Origin: an uncultured Pseudodesulfovibrio sp.
GTDB lineage: Bacteria; Desulfobacterota; Desulfovibrionia; Desulfovibrionales; Desulfovibrionaceae
Assembly: GCF_963677845.1 (NCBI RefSeq)
Contig: NZ_OY782498.1
Span: 444,001-508,000, forward strand
DNA length: 64,000 bases
Direction of reading: 5' to 3'
Positions 16,053 to 24,748 of this stretch are shown here, piece by piece (the stretch's first letter is position 1; each line of letters starts with the position of its first letter). Made by a program: the position numbers and the translations under genes. The notes beneath the pieces were generated by a model. The model did not search any database and was not told the DNA's origin. It was given only the letters and a program-made list of their open reading frames with translations.

Positions 16053-16297
16053 GGGCGTCTCTTGAGATATTTAATGGTTCGTGCTGCGTTATAAAACGCT
16101 CTGATTGGTGGGTCAATATCGGATTCAAAATAGTTGAGAGGGCTGCCCCAAATATCCAACTCAAGGCTAACCGGGAATGTTGTCCAAACGGTTATCCACC
16201 CCAAAATCTGTCGCTTTGATAGCGGCCATCGAGACGGGCTAAGACGCTCCCCAAGAGCAGGGTAGGGGCGTCGGAAGGAGGTGCTGCCGCTGTCCAT
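16049..16297 (-). CDS. Small basic protein leading the nuclease operon
   Basis: An 82-residue basic, aromatic-rich protein with no family I can name. I use the ATG at 16297, preceded by AGGGAAG; an in-frame TTG at 16321 would add eight residues. Its stop overlaps the ATG of the zinc-ribbon/HEPN-like gene by the coupling sequence ATGA, which is the main reason to regard it as real. It begins just after a bidirectional terminator (16324-16360), so the operon promoter would have to lie very close to or within it. It could be a small DNA-binding or antitoxin-like component. Confidence 0.42.
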   Translation of the reverse strand: MDSGSTSFRRPYPALGERLSPSRWPLSKRQILGWITVWTTFPVSLELDIWGSPLNYFESDIDPPIRAFYNAARTIKYLKRRP

Positions 16298-16323
16298 TGG
16301 GACTTCCCTGCGAAGCGCCAAAA

Positions 16324-16360
16324 AAGAAAAACGCCTCTCGAGAGAAAGGCGTTTTTCTTC
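16324..16360. terminator. Bidirectional hairpin terminator between integrase and nuclease operon
   Basis: AAAAACGCC and GGCGTTTTT flank a loop containing TCTCGAGAG, with A-runs on one side and T-runs on the other, so it can end transcription from both directions. On the minus strand it follows both the integrase stop (16394) and a tRNA-3'-end-like sequence (16371-16402), as a tRNA terminator would. Confidence 0.75.
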
Positions 16361-16370
16361 AATATATGGA

Positions 16371-16402
16371 GCTGCTGGGCGAGATTGAACCGCCTACCTC
16401 CC
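16371..16402 (-). other. tRNA 3'-end-like relic, possible attachment site
   Basis: Read on the minus strand, the sequence contains GGCGG-TTCAATC-TCGCC, which folds as a five-pair T-stem and seven-base T-loop, then an acceptor-like end finishing GCTCCA, followed at once by a rho-independent terminator. It overlaps the last codons of the integrase gene. It shares GGTTCAA and GCTCCA with the intact tRNA-Thr at 17502-17577 but differs in between, so it is not an exact att duplicate of that gene. It may be a decayed att site or the 3' end of another tRNA or tmRNA. Confidence 0.4.
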
Positions 16403-17401
16403 CTTCCCTGCCAATCTCTCCGCCAGCCTATCCGCCCGCAAATGCATATATCGTTTCAACATCTGCAAGTTCTTATGCCCAGTGATCTCCGCAATTTCCA
16501 ACAAGTCCAGATCGGTATTTTCAAACAATCTCGATGTCGCCTCATGTCTGAGGTCGTGGAAGGTCAAGTCCTCGATTTCAGCCTCCGCCCGTGCTCGCCT
16601 CATGGCAATGGTGATTGCATTTTCACTCATGCCGAATACTGGGCCGGAGATGTTGCGTGGTATACTTTTCAATATCTCAATAGCCGCCGGAGAAAGGGGG
16701 ACCGTTCTTTCTGACTTGTTCTTCGTGTCGCGCAGGTAGGCGGTTTTGCGCTTCAGATCGACACGATCCCATTCAAGATTGGCGATCTCCGAGCGGCGCA
16801 TGGCAGTCTCAATGGCGAACTGGACCACCTGCTTGAAGTTCTTGCCGCATGCATCCAGGAGGCGTTCCTCTTCACCTTTCTCGTCCTTGGAGGGAGCTGG
16901 TTGAAGACGTCGTGTCCTGCCTCCAGGCAGCTTTGGCTTCCTCGCTCGTTTCACGGGGTTAACCAAGCTCTCCATTCCCCAGTCAGTTGCAGCGACTTCG
17001 AAGAGCCTAGAAAGGATCGCCAGATCAAGGCGGATTGTGTTTGGCTTGACGCCGTCGGCTTCGCGTTCTTTGATGAAGTCCGCAATATCTTTTGTGCGGA
17101 TCGCCGCCATGAGCTTGCTGGCGATCTCTTTTTTTTGGATGGCCTTGGCCCTCCGGGTTTCGTTGGCGGCCATCTTGAGGCGGGGGATGTACTCCTCGAT
17201 GAAGCGGTCGAGTGCTTCTTTCAAGGTCGTGCTCTCGGCTTCCTTGCGAGAGACGAACTGGCCTTTGTTCATCTCTGTTTCGATTTCCTGAATCCACGCT
17301 GCTGCGTCAGCTTTGTACTTGAAAGACTTGCTTTGCGTTGGCTGGCCTTTCTTGCGGATGCGGACTTCCCACTTCTGGCCTCGTTTTCGGATGGTCGCCA
17401 T
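16394..17401 (-). CDS. int: Tyrosine-type site-specific integrase next to tRNA-Thr
   Basis: A 335-residue integrase. The N-terminal 60 residues resemble an arm-binding domain (MATIRKRGQKWEVRI start), residues about 60-160 the core-binding domain, and 180-330 the catalytic domain with Arg202 (MRRSE), His282/Arg285 (FHDLRHE), His309 (TGHKN) and nucleophile Tyr318 (KRYMH). All catalytic residues are intact. The start at 17401 has a GGAG site; an upstream in-frame start at 17452 does not. The gene lies 100 bases from the 3' end of tRNA-Thr, the classic position for an island integrase, and everything to its left is accessory. No excisionase gene is visible nearby. It probably catalysed, and might still catalyse, insertion of the island. 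Confidence 0.92.
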   Translation of the reverse strand: MATIRKRGQKWEVRIRKKGQPTQSKSFKYKADAAAWIQEIETEMNKGQFVSRKEAESTTLKEALDRFIEEYIPRLKMAANETRRAKAIQKKEIASKLMAAIRTKDIADFIKEREADGVKPNTIRLDLAILSRLFEVAATDWGMESLVNPVKRARKPKLPGGRTRRLQPAPSKDEKGEEERLLDACGKNFKQVVQFAIETAMRRSEIANLEWDRVDLKRKTAYLRDTKNKSERTVPLSPAAIEILKSIPRNISGPVFGMSENAITIAMRRARAEAEIEDLTFHDLRHEATSRLFENTDLDLLEIAEITGHKNLQMLKRYMHLRADRLAERLAGKGR

Positions 17402-17461
17402 GGTTGCTCCTTTTCTTGATTTCACTGGAGCAAAATTGGAGCATTCTGTCAAATTGGCAAC

Positions 17462-17491
17462 AAAAAAAGGGTCTAGCTTTGAGCTAAACCC
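17462..17491 (-). terminator. Terminator of tRNA-Thr
   Basis: On the minus strand GGGTTTAGC pairs with GCTAGACCC around TCAAA and is followed by seven T residues. It lies eleven bases after the tRNA 3' end. Its retention directly behind the tRNA means the integration point, if in this tRNA, would have to carry its own terminator. Confidence 0.8.
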
Positions 17492-17501
17492 TTGATATCC
17501 T

Positions 17502-17577
<76 letters not shown>

Positions 17578-17686
17578 GAAATGGGAGTCGATTTTTAAAC
17601 CAGAGGGTGGTGTGGGGTCAAGGGAAAAGACGTGTTTTTATGAAACCTTTCTTGCGGTGAGGACTGCGGTTGGTTTTTCTTTTGAG

Positions 17687-17716
17687 TTTACAATTATCCC
17701 GTGAACTTGGTATGCT
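17687..17716 (+). promoter_or_regulatory. Possible sigma-70 promoter of the MscS gene
   Basis: TTTACA (17687-17692) and TATGCT (17711-17716) are separated by 18 bases and end 43 bases before the MscS start, a reasonable -35/-10 pair. The match is imperfect. Confidence 0.4.
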
Positions 17717-17759
17717 CTTGTAAGTGTAGGCAATTTTGATACTCAAAGGTGAGGGGTCC

Positions 17760-20069
17760 ATGCGCTTTCGTTTTTCTTTTGTTATATTTCTTCTGTTTTT
17801 GTTGTGTATTTTGTCAGGGACTTTTTCTGTGGCCATGGCGAAAGACAGCGGTGATTCCGGCTCCATGGGAAATGTGACGATTCCACAAGATGCTTCACCC
17901 GATCAGCTCAGGGAAATCATGGGCTCATTAAGCGATGAGCAGGTCCGTGGATTGCTGATTCAGGAGTTAAAGAGAGAAGCGGATGCGACGAGAAAACCTG
18001 AAAAAGTGACCGGACTGGCGGGTTTTGTTCAACGCATGCGGAAAGGGTCTACTTTTTTGCGAGATCGGTTTGAATATCTTTTTTCAGGTGCGGCCGCAGC
18101 TCCAAGAGAATTACCTGAAAAAGTGAAGAATATTCTTGGCGGGGATGACGATTTAACCGCAGGCAAGTTAGTTCTCGCATTGGTTGTTCTGACAGCGCTT
18201 TGGCTCGGTGCCATGTTTGTTTTTCGAAAGAAAACCGTCAATATCCGTAAAAGCTTTGAAGTCACGCCGCCTGATGCTTTGTGGTACACATGCATGGGGC
18301 GGCTCTTTATGCGAGCTTTGTTGGATCTTTTCGGTATAATCCTCATCCTGGCGGTTGTTTTTGCTGGATATCTTATCCTTTTCAGCGAGGGAGCCGCAAG
18401 TAAACCCGTTATCATTGCATGGTTGTCTGCCATTGTTTTTCTGGAGTTGGTCAAGTTGGTGGCCCGGTTTATACTTGCGCCCAAGGCACCGGCGCTTCGG
18501 TATCTGCCTCTGAGTGATCGTGCTGCTCTATATCTGTATAAATGGATTGTCTGGATCGGTCGAATTATAGCGGTCGGTTTGCTTTTGACCACGCTTTTAC
18601 GGCTTGAGGGGGGAAGCGAAGCGTTGATTTTGCTTGTTTCTACTTTGTGTGGCTTGACGGTTGTTTTTGTCCTCATGCTTTTGATTTTATGGAATAGCAG
18701 ACCTGTTGCCAAAACGCTCAAATCACGGAGCACGCCCGGTTCCTTGGGATACCAGTTCGCAAGTTTCTGGCATGTCGCTGCGATTGCCTATGTGTTGGGA
18801 TTTTGGGTCTTTTGGGTCGTGGGGCTTATGATCTTTGGTACTAAAGCCATGTTGCCCGGAGTTATGACTTTGCTTGCTGTGCCGTTATATCTTCTTTTTG
18901 ATTGGGGAACGCAGCGGTTGGTCGCGTTTGCTGCTGATATGGCGGGTCCTGCTATCCCTGAAGATTCTGTAGAGGTGGATCAGGACCCGGAAGAAGACGG
19001 TGAGTCGGTTGGTCTTATCGAAAAGCATGCAACACGGTTCCAGACGTTTCTTAGTAAAGGCTTTCGATTTATTCTGTTGACAGGTTTTGTCTTTGGACTC
19101 CTTCGTGTCTGGGGTATTGATTTTGATTTGGGGCGGGCCACTGTCCGTGCGGCCTTTAATACGCTGATTACGTTAGTACTTGCATATATTGTCTGGGTTT
19201 TTATTAGCCGTACAATTGAACGCAAGCTGACGGCCAAAGCTGCGGACCAAGGCGCTGGCGGCGGTCATGAAGGCGGTGGCCCCGGTGGTGATCGTTTTGC
19301 CACTCTTCTGCAGTTGTTGAAGAAATTTATTTTTGGCGCTTTGTTGGTTGTCACAGTGTTGATTATTTTGTCTTCACTTGGCGTGGATATCGGCCCGCTT
19401 ATCGCGGGCGCGTCAGTGTTTGGTATCGCCATTGGTTTTGGCGCACAGACGTTGGTTAAAGATATCATTTCAGGTATCTTTTTCTTGACGGATGATGCCT
19501 TTAGAGTGGGTGACTATATCGAAACAGGTGGTGCTATGGGCACGGTTGAAGAAATTTCCGTGCGTTCGCTAAAGCTCCGTCATCATTTGGGTTTTTTATA
19601 TACCATTCCGTTCGGTTCCATGAAGTTGGTCAAGAATAACACCCGTGACTGGGCTGTCATGAAGCTGCAATATTTGGTGCCGTTCGATACTGATATCCAG
19701 CAGGTGAAGAAAATCATCAAGAAGATTAACAAGGAAGTCCGCGCCGTGCCTGAGCTTGATGCTGTGATGCTTGGCGATATCAAGAGTCAGGGGGTCAAGG
19801 CCATGGAAGAATATGGTATGCGTATGCGGGTTAAGTTTATGACGAAACCTGGCGGTCAGTTTGTTTTACGTAAGCTTGTACTGGCAAAGATGAGGAAACA
19901 TTTTGCAGATGCAGGTATCGAGTTTGCGCGTCCTCGTGTTTCTGTTCAAATTCCAGATGGTGCGGAACTGTCGGATGGAGAGCGTGCCCAAGTGGCTGCT
20001 GCTGCGGCCAAGACCGTTGATGATAAAGAAAAGCAGAAGGCTGCGGCAAAGAAAAAAGACAAGAAATAG
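17760..20069 (+). CDS. Large MscS-family mechanosensitive channel
   Basis: A 769-residue inner-membrane protein that opens under membrane tension to release solutes in osmotic downshock. It has an N-terminal signal peptide (about residues 1-28, ending near SVAMA), a soluble periplasmic stretch, then multiple transmembrane segments between about 130 and 520. The conserved MscS pore/beta domain follows: GIAIGFGAQTLVKDIISG near residue 555, then FFLTDDAFRVGDYIE and VEEISVRSLKLR, with an alpha/beta cytosolic end and a Lys/Ala-rich tail. It is much longer than MscS itself (286 aa) and similar in layout to MscK/YbdG-like channels. Start 17760 is set by GAGGGG upstream and the signal peptide. The STAS-like gene follows 18 bases later. 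Confidence 0.92.
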   Translation: MRFRFSFVIFLLFLLCILSGTFSVAMAKDSGDSGSMGNVTIPQDASPDQLREIMGSLSDEQVRGLLIQELKREADATRKPEKVTGLAGFVQRMRKGSTFLRDRFEYLFSGAAAAPRELPEKVKNILGGDDDLTAGKLVLALVVLTALWLGAMFVFRKKTVNIRKSFEVTPPDALWYTCMGRLFMRALLDLFGIILILAVVFAGYLILFSEGAASKPVIIAWLSAIVFLELVKLVARFILAPKAPALRYLPLSDRAALYLYKWIVWIGRIIAVGLLLTTLLRLEGGSEALILLVSTLCGLTVVFVLMLLILWNSRPVAKTLKSRSTPGSLGYQFASFWHVAAIAYVLGFWVFWVVGLMIFGTKAMLPGVMTLLAVPLYLLFDWGTQRLVAFAADMAGPAIPEDSVEVDQDPEEDGESVGLIEKHATRFQTFLSKGFRFILLTGFVFGLLRVWGIDFDLGRATVRAAFNTLITLVLAYIVWVFISRTIERKLTAKAADQGAGGGHEGGGPGGDRFATLLQLLKKFIFGALLVVTVLIILSSLGVDIGPLIAGASVFGIAIGFGAQTLVKDIISGIFFLTDDAFRVGDYIETGGAMGTVEEISVRSLKLRHHLGFLYTIPFGSMKLVKNNTRDWAVMKLQYLVPFDTDIQQVKKIIKKINKEVRAVPELDAVMLGDIKSQGVKAMEEYGMRMRVKFMTKPGGQFVLRKLVLAKMRKHFADAGIEFARPRVSVQIPDGAELSDGERAQVAAAAAKTVDDKEKQKAAAKKKDKK

Positions 20070-20087
20070 GTGAATTAGAGCTGGCGA

Positions 20088-20459
20088 ATGGACTATATAT
20101 TGACGTTTCGAGATAATGGTGACCACCTTGTCGCCGTTGTCTCAGGTATGGTGAACACATTTGAAGCCCTTTCAGCCATGGCGCATGCTGTGGTTGAGAG
20201 GACTTCTGACCATTTGAGCAAAAAAGTCCTTGTGGACTTTCGAACTGTGTCTATGAGTATCGATTTTTTAAGTGCACAGACTCTTGCTAATAATTTGGAA
20301 AGCGAAGGAGTGCAGCTTTCAGGAATTCGGTTGGCATGCCTCTATATCGCTGAGGATGTGGACATGTATCGGGTTTTTGAGACGGCCCATCGGAATAGGT
20401 CATTGAGTTTTAAAATATTTGAGAATGAGGACGAAGCCGTTGATTGGCTTACGTCTTAA
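20088..20459 (+). CDS. STAS/SpoIIAA-like small protein
   Basis: A 123-residue cytoplasmic protein whose alternating strands and helices (VAVVSGMVNTFEALSAM, KVLVDFRTVSM) resemble SpoIIAA/STAS-like domains, which bind lipids or regulate partners. No catalytic residues stand out. It follows the MscS gene by 18 bases on the same strand and is likely co-transcribed, but a functional link is unproven. Confidence 0.6.
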   Translation: MDYILTFRDNGDHLVAVVSGMVNTFEALSAMAHAVVERTSDHLSKKVLVDFRTVSMSIDFLSAQTLANNLESEGVQLSGIRLACLYIAEDVDMYRVFETAHRNRSLSFKIFENEDEAVDWLTS

Positions 20460-20564
20460 TTCATGAAGCCTTGACTGATTGGTTCGCTTTGTCCCTTGTC
20501 CCTGACGGCTGTTCGGGTTACGAGTTCACCAGTTGCTTAATTATATACGCCGAGGACCAATCGT

Positions 20565-22679
20565 TTGACCGTTGATACCAATCTGCACGCTTTTTTTTCT
20601 CCTGACACAGTTGCTGTGATCGGGGCATCCTCCACCCCTGGCAAGGTGGGGCACACCATTGTTTCCAACATGATTGAGGCCGGTTTTAACGGCAAGCTCT
20701 TCCCTGTGAACCCCAAGGGTCGAGAAATTCATGGATTGCCCGTCACAACGGATATTGCCGACTTGCCTCGTGGGCTCGATCTTGGTGTGATTTCCGTGCC
20801 GCCGCAATATGTGATTTCAGCCATAGAGGCTCTCGGAGAGCGCGGGGCAAAATCCGCTATTGTTATTACAGCAGGATTTAAGGAAGCCGGTAAGGACGGC
20901 TACCTTTTGGAGCAGGAAATTATCGCAATGTCCGAGAAGTACGGCATTGCGCTTCTTGGTCCCAATTGTCTCGGCATGATGAATTCGGCCCACGGCGTCA
21001 ATGCATCCTTTGCCGCAGGACAACCTACTCCCGGTTCTATTGCTTTTTTTTCACAGTCTGGCGCATTGTGCGTAGCTATTCTCGACTGGGCGCTCGGTGC
21101 GAATATCGGTTTTTCCAAGTTTGTATCCTTAGGCAACAAGGCTGTTCTTGATGAAGCGGATATGCTCGATTATCTGAACAAGGATGAGGAGACAAAGGTT
21201 ATCCTTGGGTATGTTGAGAATGTTGAGCATGGTGAGTCCTTTCTCAAGGCGGCGCGCAAGACCTGTTTGAACAAGCCAGTCATTATGATCAAGTCCGGTA
21301 CGACCGCAGCCGGAGCCAAGGCTGCTTCGTCGCATACTGGAGCTATTGCCGGTTCTGATCAGTCGTATTCTGCGGCATTTCATCAGTCCGGTGTGATTCG
21401 AGTGGGCGATGTGGCGTCTCTGTTCAATCTGGCACAGGCTTTTTCCACTCAGCCCTTGCCCAAAGGACCAAATCTGGCGGTCGTGACTAACTCCGGCGGC
21501 CCCGGGATCTTGACTGCAGATGCAGCGGATCGTTCCTGTTTGACCATGGCTGCCTTGTCGCAAAAAACGATTCAGCGGCTTCAGGAATTCCTTCCCAGTT
21601 ATGCAGCTTTCTACAATCCGGTGGATATCATCGGAGATGCTGACGCAAAACGCTACAGGCAGGCTTTGGATGTGGTGTCGGAAGACCCGATGGTTCATTC
21701 CATACTGGTTTTGCTTACGCCGACGGCTTCAGTGGAGATTGAACAAACGGCTGAAGCAGTTATTCGCATGGCCAGAAAGTGCGGCAAACCGGTTTTTGCT
21801 TGTTTCATGGGCAAGACCCGCGTCGCGCCAGCTCGGAAGATGCTTATGGATGCAGGCATCCCTTGTTACGCTTTCCCGGAACCCGCCGTACATTCCATCG
21901 AAGCCATGTACAGTTATTATCTCTGGAAGAACCGTTCCAAACCGGAATATATCGAGATTGAACGAGATTTGGAAAAGGCGCGTGAAGTCGTTCGCGAGCA
22001 TATGCGGCGCAACCAGCCTGAGATTGTGGAGTTTGAGGCCCAACAGGTACTCAAGGCGTATGGTTTGCCGACGCCACAGACTGTGCTGGCTCGTTCCTCC
22101 GATGAAGCCGTGGCTGCTGCCGAGGAGATCGGGTATCCAGTGGTTCTCAAGATCGCTTCACCGGATATTTCTCACAAGTCCGATGTTGGTGGAGTCAAAG
22201 TAAATTTGTGGAATGCCGCAGAGGTCATGAAGACGTTTAAGTCGATCACGGCCAAGGCGCAACGCATGCGTAGGGATGCCTATATCGCAGGTTGTCTGGT
22301 GCAGGAAATGGCTCCTCCCGGTGTCAAGGAAGTGATTATCGGATTTAAGCGGGACGAGGAATTCGGTCCTATGCTGATGTTTGGTCTAGGCGGTATTTAT
22401 GTCGAGATCATGAAGGATATTTCTTTCAAGCTTGCGCCGCTTTCACGGCAGGATGCGTTTGAAATTGTGCGCGAAATCAAGTCGTATATGTTGCTCAAGG
22501 GGTTGAAGGGTGAGAAGCCTGTGAACTTTACGGCATTGGAAGAAATTATCATGGTTATGTCGCGACTGGCGATTGATCTTCCGGAAGTTTGGGAAGCAGA
22601 GTTTAATCCGGTTCTCGTTAATCACGAGAGGGCTATTGTTGCGGATGTGCGGATGACGCTTCATTTGAAAGATCGGTAA
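20565..22679 (+). CDS. ADP-forming acyl-CoA synthetase (acetate-CoA ligase type)
   Basis: A 704-residue fused alpha-beta enzyme that converts acyl-CoA, ADP and phosphate to acid, CoA and ATP, or the reverse. The N-terminal CoA-binding Rossmann domain begins VAVIGASSTPGKVG; the phosphorylated His257 lies in SSHTGAIAGSDQ; the C-terminal third (from about 480) is an ATP-grasp domain (AYGLPTP, GYPVVLKIASPDISHKS, GLGGIYVE). It lacks the GNAT acetyltransferase domain that distinguishes Pat/PatZ proteins. The start is a TTG with an upstream GAGG; there is no suitable ATG. A role in acetate production or use during fermentative or sulfate-reducing growth fits, and substrate specificity is not readable. 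Confidence 0.9.
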   Translation: MTVDTNLHAFFSPDTVAVIGASSTPGKVGHTIVSNMIEAGFNGKLFPVNPKGREIHGLPVTTDIADLPRGLDLGVISVPPQYVISAIEALGERGAKSAIVITAGFKEAGKDGYLLEQEIIAMSEKYGIALLGPNCLGMMNSAHGVNASFAAGQPTPGSIAFFSQSGALCVAILDWALGANIGFSKFVSLGNKAVLDEADMLDYLNKDEETKVILGYVENVEHGESFLKAARKTCLNKPVIMIKSGTTAAGAKAASSHTGAIAGSDQSYSAAFHQSGVIRVGDVASLFNLAQAFSTQPLPKGPNLAVVTNSGGPGILTADAADRSCLTMAALSQKTIQRLQEFLPSYAAFYNPVDIIGDADAKRYRQALDVVSEDPMVHSILVLLTPTASVEIEQTAEAVIRMARKCGKPVFACFMGKTRVAPARKMLMDAGIPCYAFPEPAVHSIEAMYSYYLWKNRSKPEYIEIERDLEKAREVVREHMRRNQPEIVEFEAQQVLKAYGLPTPQTVLARSSDEAVAAAEEIGYPVVLKIASPDISHKSDVGGVKVNLWNAAEVMKTFKSITAKAQRMRRDAYIAGCLVQEMAPPGVKEVIIGFKRDEEFGPMLMFGLGGIYVEIMKDISFKLAPLSRQDAFEIVREIKSYMLLKGLKGEKPVNFTALEEIIMVMSRLAIDLPEVWEAEFNPVLVNHERAIVADVRMTLHLKDR

Positions 22680-22690
22680 GGTTACGTTTC

Positions 22691-22725
22691 CCAATCAACT
22701 TTTGGCTGATTGGTCACATTTTTTC
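22691..22725 (+). terminator. Terminator of the acyl-CoA synthetase gene
   Basis: CCAATCA (22691-22697) pairs with TGATTGG (22707-22713), followed by a T-rich run, twelve bases after the stop codon. Confidence 0.65.
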
Positions 22726-22768
22726 AACCAAACCAAAATTTAATAACTCTTCGCTCACCATAAAGGAC

Positions 22769-22794
22769 CTTGGGGTGCTTCAGCACCCCAACAC
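22769..22794. repeat. Perfect hairpin TTGGGGTGC/GCACCCCAA, module copy 1
   Basis: A nine-pair stem with a TTCA loop and no T-tract. A degenerate version, GTTGGG...CCCAAC around the same TGCTTCAGC core, recurs at about 23106-23127. In both copies a CTC-rich stretch and an AAGGCG motif follow within about 25 bases, so the two modules are probably copies of one repeat. Confidence 0.5.
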
Positions 22795-23050
22795 CGCTCT
22801 TCCTTCGAAGGCGATTTCTTTTTCTTTTACCCAACCAGACGAAGATCGAACTCAGCCCTTGATCGGCGGTTTAGAAGCTGACCAATCGAAGGAGGCGGCT
22901 CTTGTCAGGGGATCAGGTAATTTGTCTTAAACTGAAGGATGACGGGAGAGGCAGCACTTATATTTTTGATAGGGTGGAGCCGACTCGATTGGATCAGATT
23001 CTTGCCGCCGATCATGGAGGCGGCCAAGCTAGCGCAAGCGACTTTTTTTG

Positions 23051-23080
23051 CTTCTTTTTTGGGCGCTGCCAAAAAAGAAG
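23051..23080. repeat. 12-pair inverted repeat CTTCTTTTTTGG/CCAAAAAAGAAG
   Basis: A perfect inverted repeat of twelve bases with a GCGCTG loop. It lies between the two modules described at 22769 and 23106 and is probably part of the same composite repeat. It could act as a weak bidirectional terminator. Confidence 0.55.
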
Positions 23081-23180
23081 GCCCGCCCGACAGGGCATGG
23101 AAAACGTTGGGTGCTTCAGCTCCCAACAATGACTCTCGCCAAAGGCGCATCTTCAAAGAAAAGGCCGCCTTCAAAGCGAC

Positions 23181-23378
23181 TCATTTTTTCCGAATGTCAG
23201 TAACAACTTCCCCCTCAATTCCCCAATTGTCGGTATCCACCTCATCTATAATAACAAAGGTGGTTTTCGGATTCTTCCCCAATACGTCAGCCAGTAGGTC
23301 AGTAACACCTTTAATGAGCTGCTTCTTTTGATTCGCGGTTGCGCCTTCTTTGGTGATGCGAATATTAACGTATGGCAT
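23181..23378 (-). CDS. 4-oxalocrotonate tautomerase-family protein
   Basis: A 65-residue protein with the catalytic proline directly after the initiator Met (MPYVNIRIT), which acts as the general base in keto-enol tautomerisation. The length and the strand-helix-strand-helix layout (NQKKQLIKGVTDLL, TFVIIDEVDTDNWG) match 4-OT family homohexamers. The GIEGE segment is near the usual C-terminal hairpin. It starts downstream of the broken sensor kinase gene on the same strand, with only 12 bases between. The natural substrate is unknown; such proteins are widespread outside aromatic catabolism. Confidence 0.88.
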   Translation of the reverse strand: MPYVNIRITKEGATANQKKQLIKGVTDLLADVLGKNPKTTFVIIDEVDTDNWGIEGEVVTDIRKK

Positions 23379-23390
23379 GAGCTTCCCCCT

Positions 23391-24748
23391 TTATTTTGAT
23401 GGAGTGCTGCACGGTAAAGTCACAGTGATGGTGGTACCTGTTTCTTTGGATGTGGTTAATGAAATAGTCCCCCCCATGGCTTCAGTCATGAGCTTGGCGG
23501 AATACGTTCCCAAACCTGTACCAGTCGTCTTGTTGGCAGTGGCGTATTTATCGAAGAAAGTGTTTTTGACAGCATCTGGTACTTGACCAGAATTATGCAC
23601 GCTTATTGTGACAATATCTGTTTTTATCAGGTCAATGGTTACTTGCTGATTGGCCAAGGACGCTTCAACCCCGTTTTTTATCAGATTGGCGAAAAGTGAG
23701 TAACAGAGGCTTCCTTCTGCCTGGATGAACAGTGAGTCGTCGGCTACGAGTGATTTGCCAGATTGGGAGATGCTAATGGCAACGTTTTGCATGTCAGCCA
23801 TGCTTGAGAGATCGGCAACCACTCGCTGCAAAATGGATAGAATATCCACGTTCTGCGGACATACTGGTACATACCAATCTCCATCTTGTAGATGTCGAGA
23901 CTGCGGTTGATGAGGTCTAGGCCAGTGCTCACGGAAGTCCGCATGTCATTAAGCATGGTTTGCTGCTCTTCGTCGAGAGTCGTGTAATGTCGGAGGTATT
24001 CTATACCGTTGAGCGCCCCGATGAGCGGTGACTTGATGTCGTGTCGTGTGATTTGCTCTACGTCTGCCTTGAGCGTCTCTGCCTTTTTTCGTTCACGGAT
24101 GCGACTGGATTCGAGTAGGAACAAGATACTGCCGACAACAAACAGACTGCAACAGGCTAGGATTGTACCGTATGTGGCCAGTGTGTTGACACGGTTGAGC
24201 TTTTGCATGTGAGACGAAACATCGGATACCAATTCAAATGCGCCAAGAAAGGAGTCCCCACGCATGATCGGGACGCAGGTTTCAAGGATATCTATTTCAC
24301 GTATGATGCCATGAGCGTCGATTCCTTTTTCATGTTTGAGATCGCCGCATGGTATACCTTTCAATGTTTTGTCAAAGAAAACAGACTCTTTACCGCGTGT
24401 TCCTATTTCACTGAAATCGGTGGAGTACAGAATAAGACCTGTGTCCGAGTATATTTTGATTTTTAAAAGACCGAGTTCATTTTCCATTCTATAAACGGCT
24501 GCTGAAAACCCGGTGTCCTCAAGAACCTTGTGCGTAAGTTTGGAGTGCTTGGCTGCCGGGGGAATGACGTATCTCGCCAGTCGTCCGGTCTCTTCCATGA
24601 TCGATGAAATGAGAATTTTTGAATAGGCTGGATATATGATTTTGATGGTGATGAATGGCAAACCGATAGCTGTAATGAAAGCCAGCACCAGAAGGCCTAT
24701 CAAGGGGCGACTGTATCGTGTGTTGGGCGAGAGCCGGCTATTACTCAT
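23391..24748 (-). pseudogene. Membrane sensor histidine kinase disrupted by a frameshift
   Basis: The N-terminal part (24748 to about 23859) codes for a transmembrane segment, a periplasmic sensor of about 170 residues, a second transmembrane segment and a HisKA box with the phospho-accepting His (TRHDIKSPLIGALNG). The ATPase part (LFANLIKNGVEASL N-box; TGTGLGTYSAKLM G-box) is in another frame, ending at 23391. Adding one base between 23858 and 23859 joins them as MYQYV-PQNVDILSIL, aligned with the intact relative at 45.3-47.1 kb. As given, the kinase would lack its ATPase domain, so it is either a recent pseudogene or a sequencing error. If intact it would be about 452 residues. It has no adjacent response regulator. 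Confidence 0.85.

Larger units (their letters stand above)
22680..23180. other. 500-base non-coding region rich in hairpin repeats
   Basis: No convincing gene is present. It holds a terminator (22691-22725), two similar modules built around TTGGGGTGCTTCAGCACCCC-type hairpins, and a 12-pair A/T-rich hairpin (23051-23080). Short open frames here overlap the repeats and have no good ribosome sites. Confidence 0.6.

Noticed and set aside
22902-23174. Short open frames on both strands in the 22.7-23.2 kb gap
   Set aside because: They read through inverted repeats, with biased low-complexity translations and no ribosome sites.
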